DNA of 64,000 nucleotides from Vibrio sp. HI00D65 (lineage in GTDB: Bacteria > Pseudomonadota > Gammaproteobacteria > Enterobacterales > Vibrionaceae). The DNA lies in NCBI RefSeq assembly GCF_001635455.1, contig NZ_LWEH01000077.1, positions 1 to 64,000 of the forward strand. The letters are read 5' to 3'. Numbering within the stretch: position 1 is the first letter of the stretch; the number at the start of each line of letters is the position of its first letter. Both the position numbers and the translations under genes were made by a program. This document shows, one piece after another, positions 19,872-28,698 of the stretch. Under the pieces are notes generated by a model. The model ran no database searches. It was not told where the DNA came from and saw only the letters and a list, made by a program, of their open reading frames with translations.

Positions 19872-20902
19872 TTGATTTTATAAAGGACAAAGACGATAGT
19901 GAAGCCAAGCGATCGAATTTGATCAAGTCGACAGAGACAAGAGCTTCTATGCCTGAGAACAAAGACCGTATGACGCAACAGAGTAAAGCTGACTATCAAT
20001 CAGTACCTGGTTTTAAGCTGGTGCCTGAGATTGCTTTGGTTGAATCTTTACCTGAGCACCTTCAAAAACGCTTTAGCCATGCACTTAATTTAATGCATGA
20101 AGAGTGGGGGGAGCGTCGTACTTGGGAACAGATAGCAACCGAGAGCGCGATCTCGCCATATCATTTTCATCGCCAGTTTACTGAGCTGTTTAATGAAACG
20201 CCAGGTCAGTATTTGAGCCGAGTACGCCTACAGATTGCGGTTAGTTTGTTGATCAAAGACGAGCCATGGAGTCTTATTGAGGTTGCTCAGTATTGTGGGT
20301 TCTCGTCGTCACAATCGTTAGGCAAGGCGCTCAAGCGTGAGCTGGGCGTGACAGCAAAGCACATTAGAGAAATGGGTTACAACGCGACACCAAAAGAGAC
20401 GGCCGACTTTATCCAGAAGTTGTCACATCCCGGTGTGCAGTCTTCCATCGAAAAAGAGTTGGTTAAGTCGATGCCGACAGAGTTGGTTTGGTATCCAGAG
20501 CGCGGCATGCAGAAGCTCAAACTAGACGATCCAGACTGGGATACTGCGTTTGAAATGTATGGTCTGAAATCAACACAACTCATGGGCACAACACCAATTA
20601 AGCAGATGAGAAACAAGTGGGACGACATAGAAGCTAAAATCGGTAACTGGCAAGTGGCTAAAGAGCGTTACGATGTGACCATTCCAGAAGGATACTACTT
20701 GTGCAGCGATGTTTATCTGGTTTCTGATGTTGCCTACAGCACGGCTTTAGAGGCACTGTTTAACACGGTTAAGCAACAAGACTTACAGTTAGACGTGAAC
20801 GGCTATTTGGTGGAGAAGATTCGCCATATAGATTGTGATGATGTGGAAGGGGTGACTTTCTCTTTCCAGCTGCCGGTTTTAACCACACAAGATAGCGAAT
20901 AA
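19868..20902 (+). CDS. AraC-family regulator of the RND operon
   Basis: The 344-aa protein has its two HTH motifs in the N-terminal half (about residues 60-165: WEQIATESAISPYHFHRQFTEL, then LIEVAQYCGFSSSQSLGKALKREL). A C-terminal ligand-type domain (about 195-340) resembles the GyrI/SOUL-like effector domains of this architecture. It starts within the stop codon of the pump gene, so it is probably autoregulated with the pump and senses a pump substrate (inferred). Confidence 0.83.
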   Translation: MIDFIKDKDDSEAKRSNLIKSTETRASMPENKDRMTQQSKADYQSVPGFKLVPEIALVESLPEHLQKRFSHALNLMHEEWGERRTWEQIATESAISPYHFHRQFTELFNETPGQYLSRVRLQIAVSLLIKDEPWSLIEVAQYCGFSSSQSLGKALKRELGVTAKHIREMGYNATPKETADFIQKLSHPGVQSSIEKELVKSMPTELVWYPERGMQKLKLDDPDWDTAFEMYGLKSTQLMGTTPIKQMRNKWDDIEAKIGNWQVAKERYDVTIPEGYYLCSDVYLVSDVAYSTALEALFNTVKQQDLQLDVNGYLVEKIRHIDCDDVEGVTFSFQLPVLTTQDSE

Positions 20903-20906
20903 TAAA

Positions 20907-20935
20907 AAAGGCTCCTCATATGAGGAGCCTTTGTT
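20907..20935. terminator. bidirectional terminator between RND operon and fruA
   Basis: A perfect 26-bp palindrome is built on AAAGGCTCCTCA and its complement, flanked by A's upstream and TTTG downstream, between convergent operons. Confidence 0.88.
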
Positions 20936-20980
20936 CAATGATAAGCCAATTTATAGAAGGAGCTTAACAGAATAGGGGGA

Positions 20981-22744
20981 TTAAGCCTCTGCCGTTACTT
21001 TAGAGCTGCTCATCTTTTTAAGTGCTGCGTAGCCAAAGCCTGTTACTAGCGTACCAGCTGCAATCGCTACTAGGTACATAAGTACTGGAGAGATAGCGCC
21101 AGGAATCAGTAGTACGAATAGACCGCCGTGTGGAGCCATCAGCTGTGCACCAAACATCATTGATAGAGCACCCGTTAGTGCACCACCTGCCATACATGCT
21201 GGGATAACACGCATCGGGTCTTTCGCTGCGAATGGAATCGCGCCTTCAGAGATGAAGCATAGGCCAAGAACGAATGATGCTTTACCCGCTTCACGCTCGC
21301 CTGCTTCAAACTTGTCTTTCACAAGGAAAGTCGCAAGGCCCATACCTAGAGCTGGAACCATACCTGCGGCCATGATAGCTGCCATTGGAGCGTAAGTTTG
21401 CGAAGCCAGTAGACCCACACCGAATGTGTAAGCGGCTTTGTTTACCGGACCACCAAGGTCGAAACACATCATTGCGCCTAGAATCACACCTAGAAGAATC
21501 GCATTAGACGTCCCCATGTTATTTAGGAAGTTTGTCATTGCGCTCATTACGCCAGAAACAGGACCGCCCACGATGTAAACCATCACAAGGCCAGTGAACA
21601 AACTCGAGATAAACGGAATGATCAGGATTGGTTTAAGCGCTTCCATAGATTGTGGAAGCTGAACTTTGTCGGCAATGAACTTCGCAGAGTAACCCGCAAT
21701 GAAACCAGCTGCGATACCACCTAGGAAGCCTGCGCCTGTAGAGCTAGCCAGCATACCGCCGATTAGACCAGGAGCCAGACCCGGACGGTCAGCAATCGAG
21801 AATGCAATGAAACCAGCAAGAACAGGAATCATTAGTGCGAATGCAGAGCCACCACCGATAGTCATCAGCGCCGCTGCTAGTGTGCCTTCTTCTTTAAACG
21901 CTTCGATACCAAATACGAAAGAAAGAGCGATGATCAAACCACCAGCAACAACTACTGGAAGCATGTGAGATACACCTGTCATAAGGTGCTTGTACACGCC
22001 TTTGTTCTCATCAGCAGGTGCTGCTTGTGAAGAAGAGGCTGTGTGTTGGTATGGCTTAGCTTCAGCGAACGCTTTCTCAACTTCTTGCTGAGTCTTCTTA
22101 AGAGCAGGGCCAGTTGCTGTTTTGTAGAGAGGCTTACCGTTGAAACGATCCAGTGGAACGTCGATGTCGGCAGCGATGATAACTAGGTCAGCGTCTGCGA
22201 TTTCTTGGGCTGTAAGTTGGTTTTTCGCACCTACAGAGCCGCGAGTTTCCACTTTGATTTGGTGACCTAGGCGTTTACCTTCTGCTTCAAGCGCTTCTGC
22301 TGCCATAAAGGTATGTGCAACACCCGTTGGACAAGCAGTAATCGCAACGATCTTTTTGCTGCCTGTGCCTGCTGTTTTCGAAGAGTTTACTGACGTACCG
22401 GTTACGTCAACAGTGCTTTCAACTTGAGAAGCGTCTAATACCGTTGCTTCTGCTGCCGCTTTCTCTAGAAATGCTTTTGCATCTGCAGTGCACTCAGAGA
22501 TAGCTGCTTGGTAAACCTTTTTGCCCACGAAACGTGTTTTATCAACGTCTGTGTTAGCTGCAATAACTACAACGTCGCTGCTGTCGATAGCGTCTTGTGA
22601 TACTGGAGATTCAGGTAATACGCTTGATTGGCATTCAATAGCGGCGTTCCAACCCAGTGCTTTTGTTGCTTGCTCTAACAAGCCTGCTGCGATGATGCTG
22701 TTTGCTACGCCACTTGGGCAAGCTGTGATAATGGTAATATTCAT
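20981..22744 (-). CDS. fruA: PTS fructose transporter FruA (EIIB'BC)
   Basis: The 587-aa protein comprises a B'-like domain (about 1-100, C9 in TACPSGVAN), an active EIIB domain with phospho-cysteine C138 in ITACPTGVAHTF, and a membrane EIIC domain (about 245-580) with motifs such as ADRPGLAPGLIGG. It imports fructose and phosphorylates it to fructose 1-phosphate. It is last in fruBKA, 15 bp after fruK. Confidence 0.95.
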   Translation of the reverse strand: MNITIITACPSGVANSIIAAGLLEQATKALGWNAAIECQSSVLPESPVSQDAIDSSDVVVIAANTDVDKTRFVGKKVYQAAISECTADAKAFLEKAAAEATVLDASQVESTVDVTGTSVNSSKTAGTGSKKIVAITACPTGVAHTFMAAEALEAEGKRLGHQIKVETRGSVGAKNQLTAQEIADADLVIIAADIDVPLDRFNGKPLYKTATGPALKKTQQEVEKAFAEAKPYQHTASSSQAAPADENKGVYKHLMTGVSHMLPVVVAGGLIIALSFVFGIEAFKEEGTLAAALMTIGGGSAFALMIPVLAGFIAFSIADRPGLAPGLIGGMLASSTGAGFLGGIAAGFIAGYSAKFIADKVQLPQSMEALKPILIIPFISSLFTGLVMVYIVGGPVSGVMSAMTNFLNNMGTSNAILLGVILGAMMCFDLGGPVNKAAYTFGVGLLASQTYAPMAAIMAAGMVPALGMGLATFLVKDKFEAGEREAGKASFVLGLCFISEGAIPFAAKDPMRVIPACMAGGALTGALSMMFGAQLMAPHGGLFVLLIPGAISPVLMYLVAIAAGTLVTGFGYAALKKMSSSKVTAEA

Positions 22745-22759
22745 AATAAACCTTTTGTC

Positions 22760-23737
22760 CTATTTGCTTGTGTCTAACTGGTTGGTTGGAGCACCAAGCA
22801 CCTGTAATTGGATATTTTGTAGTACTGAATCCAGCTCTTGTTGGCTGGTTACGCCCACACCTACCTGCGAAACGGCTAGTGCAGATAGGGCGGTTGCGAA
22901 TTTGATAAGTTCTGGTTTTGGCATTTGCTGCATGTGACCCCAACATAGGCCAGCAACTAAGGTGTCGCCTGCGCCTACAGTGCTCACTACTTGCATACGC
23001 GGTGGTTGAGCATGTAACCATTCACCTTGGTTAAGCCACATCACGCCTTCAGCGCCAAGTGATACCACGATGTTGTCGATGCCTTTTTCGCTTAGGGCTT
23101 GGCCTGCATGTTGGCATTGGTCACGTGTTGTCAGTTCAGCATTGAATAGCTGAGATAGCTCTTCATCGTTTGGCTTAATCAACCAAGGCTGTACATTGAT
23201 ACCTGCTTTCAGTGCATCACGGCTGCTGTCGAAAAGAACCTTTTTGCCTAGGTCACGTAAGCGTTGAACCCAAGAAGCGCAAAGCTGTGGTGATACGCCT
23301 TGTGGCAAGCTGCCTGCAATCACGAAGTAATCGTGCGTTTCAGCCAGTTCTAGTAAGGTTTCTTCAAACGCTATAATTGCGTCAGCATTAACAGGAACAC
23401 CAGGGAAGTTGATGTCGCTTACTTGGCCAGAGTTCTCGACCAGTTTCACGTTGATGCGAGTCGCGCCGTCAACACGGATGAAGCGGTCAGTTGCGCCCAT
23501 CTTTTCGAACAGTTGGCAGAAGGCTTCTTCGTTATTGCGACCAAGGAAACCTGTTACGGTCACTTTCGCACCAAGCTCTGAAAGTACTTTTGCTACGTTT
23601 ACGCCTTTTCCTGCTGCGTGGAGAGAACCTTGATTCACTAGGCTAACCGAGCCAACATTCAGTGCGTCGATAGCGCCTGTTAGGTCTAGTGCTGGGTTTA
23701 GCGTAACGGTAACGGCTTTGATTTGTTTATCAGACAT
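22760..23737 (-). CDS. fruK: 1-phosphofructokinase FruK
   Basis: The 325-aa PfkB-family kinase carries the N-terminal LNPALDLTG, the substrate motif GKGVNVAKVL, WLIKPNDEEL, and the catalytic anion hole STVGAGDTLVAG. It converts fructose 1-phosphate to fructose 1,6-bisphosphate and so sets the level of the Cra effector. It lies between fruB (9 bp upstream) and fruA. Confidence 0.95.
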   Translation of the reverse strand: MSDKQIKAVTVTLNPALDLTGAIDALNVGSVSLVNQGSLHAAGKGVNVAKVLSELGAKVTVTGFLGRNNEEAFCQLFEKMGATDRFIRVDGATRINVKLVENSGQVSDINFPGVPVNADAIIAFEETLLELAETHDYFVIAGSLPQGVSPQLCASWVQRLRDLGKKVLFDSSRDALKAGINVQPWLIKPNDEELSQLFNAELTTRDQCQHAGQALSEKGIDNIVVSLGAEGVMWLNQGEWLHAQPPRMQVVSTVGAGDTLVAGLCWGHMQQMPKPELIKFATALSALAVSQVGVGVTSQQELDSVLQNIQLQVLGAPTNQLDTSK

Positions 23738-23746
23738 ATCGATTAC

Positions 23747-24880
23747 CTAACCTTCACCAAGGCCTGAAGCGATAGCTTTACCAATCGATTCAAGCGCTTG
23801 TGCTGCATCATCACCTTCAACAACAAACTGAAGCTGGTGGCCGTGTTTAACGCCAAGAGCGATTACTTTCATCAAGCTCTTCGCGTTTACTTCTTTTCCA
23901 TCACCGTCTAAGTTTGAAACGCGGATAGAAGATTCGAATTTCTTCGCTTCAGCAACCAGCATTGCGCCCGGGCGAGCGTGTAGGCCGTGTGCGTTTTTAA
24001 TTTTGAATACTGCGCAGTTGTCATCGCTTTCAGACGCTGTAGAAACCGCTTCACCTTTAAGAAGGCCAATTACTTTTGCAACGTCAGCAGATAACAGTTG
24101 TTGCTGTTTACCTTCGAAAACCATTTTGCTTAGGTTTGCCAGAATAGATTGGTGCGCGCTGTTACAAGCCGCGAATGCCACAAGAGCTTTCACTGGTGTG
24201 CCTTCGAATTCACAATCGTTCGCTGTAGAAACAAAAGATACGCCAGTGCGAGTTACGCCTTTATCGCTACCTAGTAACCAAACGCCTTGGCCTAGATGAG
24301 TCGGTGTTTTTGTTACTAGGTCAGCAACGAATGCGTTGTCAGTGCAACCTGTGTTCTTTAGAAGACCGCCCGCTACAGCAGACATTTGAACCATGTCGCT
24401 TGCTGGGAACAATAGTTGAACTAGAGATGCGTCTAGGTCAGCTTCTAACTGAACTTCACCGTTCAGTAGGGCAATGATTTCGCCTTCTGATTTCGCTTGT
24501 TTTAGTTTCTCTTCAACGCCTTCTGCCGCTAACACTTTGGTTAGCTGCTTAAGGATGCCTAAGTGCTCGTCAGATTTCGCTGCAATACCAATCGCAACGT
24601 AAACACGATTGCCGTCTGCCCAGTCAATACCTTCAGGGAAGTGGTGTACCGCAACGCCTGTTTCTATTACAAGGCCGCGAGTGTCTGTGGTGCCGTGAGG
24701 AATCGCGATGCCGTTACCAAGAAACGTAGAGTTCTGGTTTTCACGGTTTAGCATTCCTTCTACGTAGCCTGAGTCCACTAAGCCTTTCGCAGTTAGGTCG
24801 CCAGCAATGTTCTGGATAGCTTTGAATTTGTCATCGGCCGTTTGACCAAGAGTGATGTCAGATTTTGATAATTTAAGCAT
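23747..24880 (-). CDS. fruB: fructose PTS diphosphoryl transfer protein FruB (EIIA-HPr)
   Basis: The 377-aa fusion has an N-terminal EIIA domain with active H62 in IAIPHGTTD, a middle region of unknown role, and a C-terminal HPr-like FPr domain with active H301 in GLHARPGA. It passes phosphate from EI to FruA. It is the first gene of fruBKA, and a Cra palindrome lies about 80 bp upstream. Confidence 0.94.
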   Translation of the reverse strand: MLKLSKSDITLGQTADDKFKAIQNIAGDLTAKGLVDSGYVEGMLNRENQNSTFLGNGIAIPHGTTDTRGLVIETGVAVHHFPEGIDWADGNRVYVAIGIAAKSDEHLGILKQLTKVLAAEGVEEKLKQAKSEGEIIALLNGEVQLEADLDASLVQLLFPASDMVQMSAVAGGLLKNTGCTDNAFVADLVTKTPTHLGQGVWLLGSDKGVTRTGVSFVSTANDCEFEGTPVKALVAFAACNSAHQSILANLSKMVFEGKQQQLLSADVAKVIGLLKGEAVSTASESDDNCAVFKIKNAHGLHARPGAMLVAEAKKFESSIRVSNLDGDGKEVNAKSLMKVIALGVKHGHQLQFVVEGDDAAQALESIGKAIASGLGEG

Positions 24881-24961
24881 GGTGCCTCTTTAGCGTATCG
24901 CTTGAGAATTTGTGTAGCGCTACGATTCAGTCTAGAGCTACTTGCTCTTAGTTTTATCTAA

Positions 24962-24977
24962 GCTGAATCGGTTCAGC
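24962..24977. promoter_or_regulatory. Cra operator upstream of fruB
   Basis: GCTGAATCGGTTCAGC is a near-perfect palindrome matching the Cra/FruR recognition pattern (TGAA-N4-TTCA). It lies about 80 bp before the fruB start and should control fruBKA. Confidence 0.75.
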
Positions 24978-25132
24978 ATTTAATGTAAAAAAATTCAGCA
25001 AAGCCGATTTTGGTTTTCAAAATAGTTTTGCTGCGGGTCGTAATTTCAGTTTCATTCATAACGTAAAGTTGAATCACGACAAATGACGCTCAATCCATAC
25101 AAAAGGATGATTGAAGTCACTTTTCAGATTTT

Positions 25133-25170
25133 GCTGAATCCTTTCAGCTTTTATACTGAATCGATTCAGC
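25133..25170. promoter_or_regulatory. tandem Cra operators upstream of cra
   Basis: Two sites, GCTGAATCCTTTCAGC (25133-25148) and ACTGAATCGATTCAGC (25155-25170), have centres 22 bp apart, about two helical turns, so two Cra dimers could sit on one face of the helix. The second overlaps a TATACT -10 element, which fits autorepression. Confidence 0.72.
25152..25157 (+). promoter_or_regulatory. probable -10 element of cra
   Basis: TATACT matches five of six consensus bases. A poor -35 (around TTTGCT, 25130-25135) lies about 16 bp upstream. Position inside the operator pair supports its use. Confidence 0.5.
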
Positions 25171-25241
25171 ATATAATTCAACTAATCCAAGGATCAGAAG
25201 ATTGGTTATATGATCCTACGCACAAAATACAGGTCACCCAT

Positions 25242-26246
25242 ATGACACTAGATGAGATTGCCAAACTAGCCGGTGTGTCGAAAACGACAGCCAGTTATGT
25301 GATTAACGGCAAGGCGCAGAAATACAGAATCAGTGAGAAGACTCAGCAGAAAGTAATGGCGGTGGTAGACGAGTATAACTATCGTCCAGACCATGCTGCT
25401 TCGTCGCTACGTGCTGGTAATAGCCGTTCATTTGGTTTGATTATTCCTGATCTGGAGAACAGCAGTTACGCGCGTTTAGCAAAACTGATAGAGCAGAACT
25501 CACGTAAAGTGGGCTATCAAATTCTGATTGGCTGCTCTGATGATGACGCCGAAACCGAACGTAAAGTAGCGGAAGCGTTGGTGAGCCGTCGTATTGATGC
25601 TTTGCTAGTCGCAAGCTCTATGCCAGACGCTAACGAGTTTTACTTGAAGCTGCAAAACTCGGGTACGCCAGTCATCGCGATTGACCGTCCGTTAGATGAT
25701 GAGCACTTTGCCTGCGTGATCAGTGAAGACTTCGAAGCCGCCTTTGAACTGACACATTCAATTCTTGATGATAACATTCACAGTATTGGTTTAATCGGTG
25801 CACTGCCTGATCTGAATATTTCACACGAGCGTCACTTAGGTTTTGAAGCTGCGAATAAAGCCCACGCACAGCAAACTGGGCTCGATGAAAATAAGCCAAC
25901 GGTTGTAGGTTATGGTGAGCACTTTGATCGTGAATCCGGTCGAAAAGTGTTTGAAGAGTGGATTGCTAAAGGCACAGTTCCTGATGCGATTGTCACTATG
26001 TCTTACACCTTACTAGAAGGTGTGCTTGATGTGATGGTCGAAAAGCCAGAGCTAATCAGTCAATTGAAGTTGGCGACTTTTGGTGATAACCGATTATTGG
26101 ATTTCTTACCCTTTAAAGTTCACTCACTACCGCAGCAATTTGAGGTCATCGCAGATAGCGCGTTTGCTTTGGCATTGAACGCTTCAGCAAAACGTTACCA
26201 GTCGGGTATTGAATTGGTGCCAAGAAGTTTAGTGAGACGAACTTAA
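25242..26246 (+). CDS. cra: catabolite repressor/activator Cra (FruR)
   Basis: A LacI-family regulator of 334 aa. Its N-terminal HTH MTLDEIAKLAGVSKTTASYV and hinge are close to E. coli Cra, followed by a periplasmic-binding-protein-like effector domain for fructose 1-phosphate. The ATG at 25242 is chosen because AGGTC precedes it, the protein then begins exactly as Cra does, and a longer in-frame version from 25083 would place the operators inside the gene. It is divergent from fruBKA, which it probably controls together with itself. Confidence 0.94.
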   Translation: MTLDEIAKLAGVSKTTASYVINGKAQKYRISEKTQQKVMAVVDEYNYRPDHAASSLRAGNSRSFGLIIPDLENSSYARLAKLIEQNSRKVGYQILIGCSDDDAETERKVAEALVSRRIDALLVASSMPDANEFYLKLQNSGTPVIAIDRPLDDEHFACVISEDFEAAFELTHSILDDNIHSIGLIGALPDLNISHERHLGFEAANKAHAQQTGLDENKPTVVGYGEHFDRESGRKVFEEWIAKGTVPDAIVTMSYTLLEGVLDVMVEKPELISQLKLATFGDNRLLDFLPFKVHSLPQQFEVIADSAFALALNASAKRYQSGIELVPRSLVRRT

Positions 26247-26271
26247 CGCGCCAACGATTCAAGTTGAAGAG

Positions 26272-26306
26272 AGCCTCAGTGATTCTGGGATACTGAGGCT
26301 TTTTGG
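26272..26306 (+). terminator. Rho-independent terminator of cra
   Basis: A 9-bp stem AGCCTCAGT / ACTGAGGCT is followed by TTTTTGG. Confidence 0.9.
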
Positions 26307-26491
26307 TTTTCTATTGAAACCTGTTACTTGTTTGTTTCTTCATATTTACCAGTTTTCCGTAATACCTGTCTGTGTTTGCTTAATACTTATTCATTTTTAT
26401 CGGCATCTATAGGTAGTAGTTATCGGTTGTGTGCAGGATGGGTCAGTTTCGGAAATGAATATGCCTTGGTCTGATCAGTGCACTTAATCTA

Positions 26492-27256
26492 ATGTATATT
26501 CGTCACTTTTCAACTACAATAAACAGTTATTTAGACAATATTTTGGTGGGAAAACTCAACGTGGATAAGCAGTACTCTTGTGGTGATTTGGTTTTCGATA
26601 TCGAAAAGATGACCATCACAAAAGATCGTGCAGAACGGGCATTGAATTACACTGAATATCTTTTGTTTAAAGCATTCTTAGACAGTTCAAATCAAGTCCT
26701 GAGTAAAGAGACGCTAAAGCAAGCGGGATGGCCTGAAACCATCGTCACGGATTCCTCCTTACAAAAGTCAGTACAAAAGCTTAGACTTGCCATCGCTATG
26801 TCTGAATCGGTTGAGTTACGCACGATTGCAGGTGTTGGTTACATGCTTTACTGCGATAACGCTCCCCTCGAATCAAAACCATCAGGTGCTCGACGTTTCA
26901 ACGCGACTAAACTAGCAAAGATACTGTTGGCGTCCTTTTCTATTGTGCTCATTGTCTTATCTTGCTTGAACTTCTTGCGGGTGACGAACACTCACTTAAC
27001 GCCTTATTTACATGAAGATTATGAAGTGGTGGATATTGGTTCTCATGAGCTGTTGAAGCGCAAAGACATGATTATTTCGCCTGACATAGAAGCGGTGATT
27101 AAACGCTTCGAATGTGATTGTTTTTATTTCATTGGTGAAAAAGCGGGACTCTATAATCTCTCTGTTTATGACAAAAAACGTCATCATAGCGAGAACTACT
27201 TTTTCGAAATTGAGGCTCTGCCAGAAATAACGGAGGGGTTGTTTAATGATGAATAG
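26492..27256 (+). CDS. ToxR-like membrane-bound winged-helix regulator (VtrA-like)
   Basis: 254 aa with an OmpR/ToxR-type winged helix at about residues 28-120 (LNYTEYLLFKAFLDSSNQVLS, ELRTIAGVGYMLY), one membrane helix at about 141-163, and a short periplasmic domain of about 90 residues. Size, order and a small membrane partner next door match VtrA of V. parahaemolyticus, which with VtrC binds bile salts and activates type III secretion. That functional link is only an analogy here. The ATG at 26492 lacks a ribosome site; GTG at 26561 is an alternative that keeps the DNA-binding domain. Confidence 0.75.
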   Translation: MYIRHFSTTINSYLDNILVGKLNVDKQYSCGDLVFDIEKMTITKDRAERALNYTEYLLFKAFLDSSNQVLSKETLKQAGWPETIVTDSSLQKSVQKLRLAIAMSESVELRTIAGVGYMLYCDNAPLESKPSGARRFNATKLAKILLASFSIVLIVLSCLNFLRVTNTHLTPYLHEDYEVVDIGSHELLKRKDMIISPDIEAVIKRFECDCFYFIGEKAGLYNLSVYDKKRHHSENYFFEIEALPEITEGLFNDE

Positions 27257-27275
27257 CCTGATGAATCTAGTTTGA
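27246..27275 (+). other. mini-ORF with strong ribosome site overlapping the VtrC-like gene
   Basis: GGAGG (about 27232-27236) is ideally spaced from ATG 27246, which overlaps the last codons of the upstream regulator. This frame gives only MMNSLMNLV and stops at TGA 27273-27275. The stop overlaps the TTG (27272-27274) that is the only in-frame start of the next gene. It is either a coupling device or the true start of that gene before a one-base loss. Confidence 0.5.
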
Positions 27276-27739
27276 TTAAATCTAGCTTAAAACCTTGGAT
27301 CGCTCTTTTGATTGCTTCCGCTGCTCTATATGGTGCGTCACTTTACGTGCTCAGTAAAAAGCTTTTTCTAAATGGAAGGTACATTGCAGAGGTACAACAA
27401 TATTCTGATGATATGCATGTTTGGAGAGAAAGAATCGAAGTTGATTTGTACCGAAGCCATATAGAGTCAATGATATCGATAGAAGGGGATGGTTTAGAGG
27501 GCGTAGCACTGTTCTCAGTGGAAGGCAAGATAATCAAATCTTTCGATGGCGAATTTGAGTTTTCTTACAATACTGAAGCCATTCAAACTACTGAGGTATT
27601 AGATGGTTACCAAGCCGCGAGTTATACCACAATGTTCCTGTCGGGCACGTCGAAAAACGAATTGATTTATCATAGTCAAGGAGTCGATGTTTTTTCGAGA
27701 GAGCGGAATTACTTGATGCTAAGCCGAGTTCGGCAATAG
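27272..27739 (+). CDS. single-pass periplasmic partner protein (VtrC/ToxS-like)
   Basis: 155 aa from a TTG start: a membrane helix at about residues 7-27 followed by a periplasmic domain of about 125 residues. I see no catalytic motif. A small bitopic protein directly after a ToxR-like regulator is the ToxS/TcpH/VtrC arrangement, in which the partner protects the regulator or forms a shared ligand pocket. A true start could be ATG 27246 if a base is missing around 27270-27274. Without the TTG the membrane helix would be lost. Confidence 0.62.
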   Translation: MIKSSLKPWIALLIASAALYGASLYVLSKKLFLNGRYIAEVQQYSDDMHVWRERIEVDLYRSHIESMISIEGDGLEGVALFSVEGKIIKSFDGEFEFSYNTEAIQTTEVLDGYQAASYTTMFLSGTSKNELIYHSQGVDVFSRERNYLMLSRVRQ

Positions 27740-27787
27740 CAAGCTATAGATTTACTTCATTAAAGGCAAAGCTAAAACCAACGATAC

Positions 27788-27805
27788 CTCCCGGCTGACC
27801 GGGAG
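27788..27805. other. GC-rich hairpin between convergent genes
   Basis: CTCCCGG-CTGA-CCGGGAG is a 7-bp stem with a tetraloop but no T-tract on either strand. It may be a weak terminator or an RNA 3'-end protector. Confidence 0.45.
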
Positions 27806-27830
27806 ATAATGGAATAAATTCCTATCTGTG

Positions 27831-28460
27831 TTAGAAGTGGTATTTCACGTTTGCCATTAATAACCACTCGTCACCCACCTTTGAGGTTTCTTTGTAGGTC
27901 TTACCGTCTTCTTCTATCCATTTAGCTTCTAGTTCATTGGTGTGGTAAACGTAGTTTACTTCTGTACCTATGCTCCAACTATGAAAACGGTAGTCGAGTC
28001 CTGTTTGAGCACCAAGGACGATTCCATTTAGGTCATCTGCATCATAGTCTCCGTCGAACATCTCATAACCAAGTTTGCCACCCACTGTCCAAGCGAGTTC
28101 TTGTGTAATAGGCACGATGTAGTTGTATTTAGTAAATAGTGTGCCTACATCAAGAACATCGCTGTTTTCGTAATTTTCAACATTTTCGATACTGATACCA
28201 CGTAAATCATAACCAATACTAAATTGGTGAGTTTGATTGATTGTCATACCACCTTCGACGCCTAATACCATTGATGAAGTAAGGTCTTCCTCACTTTTAG
28301 TCCCGTCATAAGTGGACTCTGATTCAAGTTGTCCACTTAAACGTATACCAACATCAATACCGATAAACGGTTCGTAGTTCGCAGCGGCGTTAGCGTTGAA
28401 CGTTGTCGCTGTGGTTAGAATGGCAAAAGCAAAAAGTGGTGTTGTCTTATTAAGCATCAT
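27831..28460 (-). CDS. outer-membrane beta-barrel protein
   Basis: The 209-aa protein has a signal peptide ending in ANAAA, alternating polar/aromatic strands, and a terminal phenylalanine (KYHF), the assembly signal of outer-membrane barrels. Size suggests an eight-stranded porin-like fold of the OmpA/OmpW type. AGGA precedes the tandem ATGs. It is convergent with the VtrA/VtrC-like pair, but I cannot show it is a target of it. Confidence 0.75.
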   Translation of the reverse strand: MMLNKTTPLFAFAILTTATTFNANAAANYEPFIGIDVGIRLSGQLESESTYDGTKSEEDLTSSMVLGVEGGMTINQTHQFSIGYDLRGISIENVENYENSDVLDVGTLFTKYNYIVPITQELAWTVGGKLGYEMFDGDYDADDLNGIVLGAQTGLDYRFHSWSIGTEVNYVYHTNELEAKWIEEDGKTYKETSKVGDEWLLMANVKYHF

Positions 28461-28582
28461 TGGTTCCTATTAAAAAGGCTGAGAGTGAACTTTGTTGTTA
28501 TTGTTTTTCACGTAGTGGTGAATTGATTTTCAAGTTAGAGGCTAGGGTAGGAAAGGAGAAGCGAATTGTGCGGAATAGGGCA

Positions 28583-28627
28583 GAAAAAAGCTAAAGTACT
28601 TGTCTTGATAAGCCTTTAGCTTTTTTA
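28583..28627. terminator. bidirectional terminator-like hairpin
   Basis: AAAAAAGCTAAAG and CTTTAGCTTTTTT form a 12-13 bp stem with a loop of about 17 nt. It lies downstream of the kinase remnant on the minus strand. Confidence 0.7.
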
Positions 28628-28698
28628 CCTTATTAAGTGATTGAAAATATTTAACTTTTAATTTTTCGCTATTTTTTATCAATTGGTAATAGATATTG

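Noticed and set aside
25083..25241. 53-codon N-terminal extension of cra
   Set aside because: It contains the Cra operators and the -10 element, lacks a ribosome site, and the protein from 25242 begins exactly like known Cra.
27788..27805. Hairpin as the terminator of the VtrC-like gene
   Set aside because: No T-tract follows on either strand, so it is listed only as a hairpin.
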